Below, piece after piece: positions 7,355 to 10,240 of a stretch of 10,240 nt of DNA. This DNA comes from Acidobacteriota bacterium. GTDB taxonomy: Bacteria > Acidobacteriota > Terriglobia > Terriglobales > Acidobacteriaceae. Numbering within the stretch: position 1 is the stretch's first letter; every line of letters starts with the position of its first letter. A program made the translations under genes and the position numbers. The stretch lies in NCBI GenBank assembly GCA_021799405.1, contig JAJZAL010000185.1:1-10240 (forward strand). Direction: 5' to 3'. The notes beneath the pieces are model-generated. The model did no database searches, was not told the origin of the DNA, and saw only the letters and a list, made by a program, of their open reading frames with translations.

Positions 7355-7383
7355 CCAGCATCGGGTTGGTCATGATGCGCTGG
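7355..7383 (+). other. Hairpin in the presumed PBP leader
   Basis: CCAGCATC (7355-7362) pairs with GATG (7374-7377) and CTGG (7380-7383), with a 2-base bulge and an 11-base loop. It lies between the presumed promoter and the TTG start. I do not recognise a riboswitch class, and it may be incidental in GC-rich sequence. Confidence 0.25.
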
Positions 7384-7446
7384 CCGTGCTGGTTATGGCG
7401 TGGCGAGCCCCGCCGGGTCCACTAGAATAGAAAGCAGGTCTGTGAT

Positions 7447-10062
7447 TTGGCAGTCATAGTCAAAGTTCCCCGCCTCGCAGTCAGCGCCACCCGGCGACAA
7501 GTCCTGATCCTCGCAGCTACGGTCTGTCTAATCGCACTGCTGGTGGGAGGCTTGATCTTTTCCTGGTACTGGAACAAGTACGGGCAGATCGTTACTAACC
7601 GCCTGAAAGAGCCGCTGTTCGAGCATACGGCGCAGATCTATGCGGCGCCTCCGGAAGTGCGGCTGGGGCAGAAGCTGACAGCGCAGTGGGTAGTGAACGA
7701 GCTGCAGCAGGCGGGATACACGGCGGAGGGGCAGACGCCGGTCTCGAAAATGGGGACGTATGCCGTGGATCCCGGAACCGTGACCGTGAGGCCTGGACCG
7801 GCTTCGTACCATGCCGAAGATCCTGCGACGATCAGCTTTGCCCAGGGGATGGTCAGCCAGATTGCAGGCGGCAGCGGGGAACAACTCTCGGCCTATGAGC
7901 TGGAGCCGCTGCTGGTGACGGGGCTTTCCGATCAGAGCCGGGCCAAGCGGCGGCTGGTGACGTACAACGATCTCCCGCAGTACATGGTGCCGGCTGTGAC
8001 TTCGATCGAGGACAGGCGCTTCTTCCAGGAAGGCGCGCTCGATTATCGCGGCATTCTGCGCTCGGCGCTGAACGACCTGATGCCCGGACATCACTACCTG
8101 GAAGGTGCTTCGACCATCGACATGCTGCTGGCGAAGATGTTCTTCCTGACGCCGGACCGCACGTGGCACAGGAAGTTCCTCCAGGTGATCATCGCTCTGC
8201 AGATGGAACATCGCTTGACGAAGCAGCAGATCTTCCAGATGTTCGCGAATGAGGTGCCGTTGGGCGAAGTGGGCAGCTACGCCATTGACGGGTTTGGGGA
8301 AGCGGCACAGGCCTATTTCGGCAAGGACGTGGGACAACTGAATCTGCCGGAATGCGCGCTGCTGGCAGGCATGATCCAGAGTCCGAGCTGGCTGAATCCG
8401 TTCCGGCATGCGCAGCGGGCGATGGTCCGGCGCAACGTGGTGCTGGACGCGATGGTAGAGACGGGTGCGATCACGAAAGGACAGGCAGACCAGGCGAAGG
8501 CTACGCCAATCGACGTGGTTCCAGGGGCCTTCGATTCGGGTGAAGCGCCCTGGTTCACAGAGCTGGTGCGGGGTGAGCTGCGGCAGCGCCTGGGCGATCC
8601 GGACTACAACGAGCAGGGACTGCGCATTTACACGTCCCTCGATCCGGATCTGCAACAGGTGGCGCAAAATGCGGTGCGCGAGGGGCTGAAGCATACCGAT
8701 GAAGTGGTGCGAGCGCGCTACGAGCGACGGGTGCGCTACGACGAAAGGCACGGAATCAAGCCGCCGCCGCTCAAGTATCCGCAGGTGGCGCTGGTGGCGC
8801 TAAATCCGCACACGGGGCAGGTGCTGGCGCTGGTGGGCGGGCGGAATTACGCGCAGAGCCAACTGGATCATGCCACCAAGCACCGGCCGACCGGCTCAAT
8901 TTTCAAGCCGTTTGTATATGCGGCGGCGTTCAATTCGTCACTGGCGGGGACGCAACTGACCAACCCCAGTGGCGCGAGCGGGATCTTTACGCCGCTGACG
9001 ATCCTGCACGACGAGCCGACGACGTTTACCTTCGATAATGGACAGACGTATTCGCCGCACGATTTCGATAACGAATATTTCGGCGACGTGCCGGCGGTGC
9101 AGGCGCTGTACATGTCTCTGAACAACGCGACGATCGAGCTGGCGGAGATGGTGGGTTATGACAACGTGGCGAACCTGGCGCGGGCGGCGGGAATCACGTC
9201 CGTACAGCCGACTCCGGCGATGGCCATCGGATCGTATGACGCAACGCCGATGCAAATGGCGGGGGCGTATACGGTGTTTGCCAACGGAGGGGTGAAGATC
9301 GATCCCTGGATGCTGGCCAGCGTGCGCGCACCCAACGGCGACGTGATTGCCGGCTACACGCCGAAGACTACACCCCTTCTGGATGCGCGGACAGCGTTTC
9401 TGACGTTGAGCCTGATGGAACAGGTGCTGGATAATCGGCACGGGACGGGCGCGGGCATTCGAACGATGGGTTTTACGGCGCCCGCGGCGGCGAAGACGGG
9501 TACCTCGCACGACGCGTGGTTTGCAGGCTTTACCAGTAACCTGCTGTGCGTGGTGTGGGTGGGGAACGACGACTACAGCGAGCTGAACATCGAGGGCGAT
9601 AGGGCGGCGGGGCCAATCTGGGGCGACTTTATGAAGGCGGCCGTACAGTTGCCTCAATACTCCGATACGGAGCAGTTTGTTCCGCCGCCGGGTGTAGTAC
9701 AGGTGCAACTGGACGACACGACCAACTTGCTGGCGGATGCGTCGTGCCCGAATGACTGGACGGCCACCTTCCTGGCTGGCACCCAGCCGACCGACACCTG
9801 CGATCACTCGACCGGCAACCAGCCGAACATCTTCCAGAAGATCTTTGGACTCGGCAAGCAGCCTGCCAATCCGCCAGCGGCTCCGAATGCGGCTCAGCCG
9901 CTCACGCCGGCGCCGGCGGGAGCGGCTTCGGCGCAGCCAGCGGCAACGCAGAATCCGCAGGAGGAGCAGGCTCCTGAGCAAAAAAAGAAACGCGGCTTCT
10001 GGTCCCGGATCTTCGGACGGCATAATCATAAGTCGCAGGACGGGCAGAATCCGCAGCCATAA
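7447..10062 (+). CDS. Class A penicillin-binding protein (PBP1B-like), glycosyltransferase motifs degenerate
   Basis: Membrane-anchored cell-wall synthase of 871 residues. A short basic cytoplasmic tail and one transmembrane helix (about 18-42) lead to a UB2H-like region (about 60-155), a GT51 domain (about 170-345) and a transpeptidase domain (about 445-735). The transpeptidase has all three motifs: S484-x-x-K487, S557-L-N559 and K683-T-G. In GT51 the first glutamate is present (E188 in EDRRFF), but the usual histidine is missing, GGSTITQQ reads GASTIDML (220-227), and the second catalytic glutamate (RKxxE) is Q246. It may therefore cross-link but not polymerise glycan; this is inferred. The C-terminus has C767 and C785, a Pro/Ala/Gln-rich stretch (805-845) and a basic end (KKKRGFWSRIFGR). 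The TTG start is the first possible codon after an in-frame stop at 7423, with cagg 8 bases before it, and no other start precedes the membrane helix. Confidence 0.93.
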   Translation: MAVIVKVPRLAVSATRRQVLILAATVCLIALLVGGLIFSWYWNKYGQIVTNRLKEPLFEHTAQIYAAPPEVRLGQKLTAQWVVNELQQAGYTAEGQTPVSKMGTYAVDPGTVTVRPGPASYHAEDPATISFAQGMVSQIAGGSGEQLSAYELEPLLVTGLSDQSRAKRRLVTYNDLPQYMVPAVTSIEDRRFFQEGALDYRGILRSALNDLMPGHHYLEGASTIDMLLAKMFFLTPDRTWHRKFLQVIIALQMEHRLTKQQIFQMFANEVPLGEVGSYAIDGFGEAAQAYFGKDVGQLNLPECALLAGMIQSPSWLNPFRHAQRAMVRRNVVLDAMVETGAITKGQADQAKATPIDVVPGAFDSGEAPWFTELVRGELRQRLGDPDYNEQGLRIYTSLDPDLQQVAQNAVREGLKHTDEVVRARYERRVRYDERHGIKPPPLKYPQVALVALNPHTGQVLALVGGRNYAQSQLDHATKHRPTGSIFKPFVYAAAFNSSLAGTQLTNPSGASGIFTPLTILHDEPTTFTFDNGQTYSPHDFDNEYFGDVPAVQALYMSLNNATIELAEMVGYDNVANLARAAGITSVQPTPAMAIGSYDATPMQMAGAYTVFANGGVKIDPWMLASVRAPNGDVIAGYTPKTTPLLDARTAFLTLSLMEQVLDNRHGTGAGIRTMGFTAPAAAKTGTSHDAWFAGFTSNLLCVVWVGNDDYSELNIEGDRAAGPIWGDFMKAAVQLPQYSDTEQFVPPPGVVQVQLDDTTNLLADASCPNDWTATFLAGTQPTDTCDHSTGNQPNIFQKIFGLGKQPANPPAAPNAAQPLTPAPAGAASAQPAATQNPQEEQAPEQKKKRGFWSRIFGRHNHKSQDGQNPQP

Positions 10063-10240
10063 TCCCGGACGCGCACGAGGCACCCAGCCTCCAATTCACG
10101 CTGCGGATAGTACTACTGTGTCATAAAAGGCCACGCAGGCAGCAAGGGCAGCGAGGCAGAGATCGAGCCAGATGGGTTGCGATCTGGCAGCGCAGGGTGG
10201 CGATGGAACTGGGGTTATGCCTTTCGGTTCTTATGGGCAG
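10063..10240. other. Region after the PBP gene, possible start of a further gene
   Basis: No T-run terminator is seen after the PBP stop. A 7-base-arm hairpin (10167-10173 with 10182-10188) is present. Two frames stay open to the window end: ATG at 10172, and ATG at 10203, which would begin MELGLCLSVLMG, hydrophobic like a signal peptide. Either could be the 5' end of a next plus-strand gene. Too little is visible to choose, and the ribosome sites are poor. Confidence 0.2.

Larger units (their letters stand above)
7140..7446. other. Intergenic region between serB and the PBP gene
   Basis: No convincing gene lies in these 307 bases; the short open frames have no family-like protein and no ribosome site. 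The region holds a 10-base palindrome cggccggccg (7145-7154) just after serB, an extended -10 promoter candidate near 7304, and a hairpin-forming leader (7355-7383). No clear serB terminator is visible. Confidence 0.6.

Noticed and set aside
7136..7430. Short open frames in the serB-PBP gap
   Set aside because: No ribosome site, no family resemblance, and they overlap the presumed promoter and leader.
7528..8751. 407-residue minus-strand open frame within the PBP gene
   Set aside because: His/Arg/Leu-rich translation with no domain, opposite a gene with intact transpeptidase motifs.
8938..10083. 381-residue minus-strand open frame within the PBP gene
   Set aside because: Arg-rich shadow translation opposite the transpeptidase domain and C-terminal tail.
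10167..10188. Hairpin near the window end as a terminator of the PBP gene
   Set aside because: Arms are only 7 bases, no T-run follows, and it lies over 100 bases past the stop, possibly within or before another gene.

Overview
The window comes from a moderately GC-rich bacterial chromosome. Gene content and domain style suggest an Acidobacteriota (Terriglobia-like) soil bacterium. The main clues are an exported GH42 enzyme, a PBP1B-type protein with an acidobacterial-looking tail, and a small 'GCL...GH.V.VTG...C' module inside the nitrite reductase. This assignment is inference from remembered family style, not a database match.

Layout. 150-2024 (+) encodes an exported copper nitrite reductase (NirK, AniA-like class) with all type 1 and type 2 copper ligands. 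It carries a Met-rich linker, an extra module and a second complete cupredoxin domain at its C-terminus. A long hairpin at 2062-2102 separates it from three genes on the minus strand, read right to left. These are an exported GH42 beta-galactosidase (5659-3572), a single-domain cupin (3369-2968) and a PAS plus LuxR-type HTH regulator with a cysteine cluster (2817-2164). Divergent from the GH42 gene is serB (5901-7139, +), with two ACT domains and a HAD phosphatase domain. Its transcript may be leaderless. After a 307-base gap with a probable promoter and structured leader comes a bifunctional-type class A penicillin-binding protein (7447-10062, +). Its transpeptidase motifs are intact, but its glycosyltransferase motifs look degenerate. 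The last 178 bases hold no certain gene.

How the genes work together. NirK would reduce nitrite to NO outside the cytoplasmic membrane, using the tethered cupredoxin as a possible built-in electron relay. The convergent PAS-LuxR regulator and the cupin are candidates for a linked sensing or response function, but nothing in the sequence proves this. GH42, SerB and the PBP look like independent functions (exported glycoside hydrolysis, serine biosynthesis, cell wall). No CRISPR array, tRNA, rRNA, insertion sequence or phage gene was seen. The two most unusual points are the NirK architecture and the apparently inactive glycosyltransferase half of the PBP.
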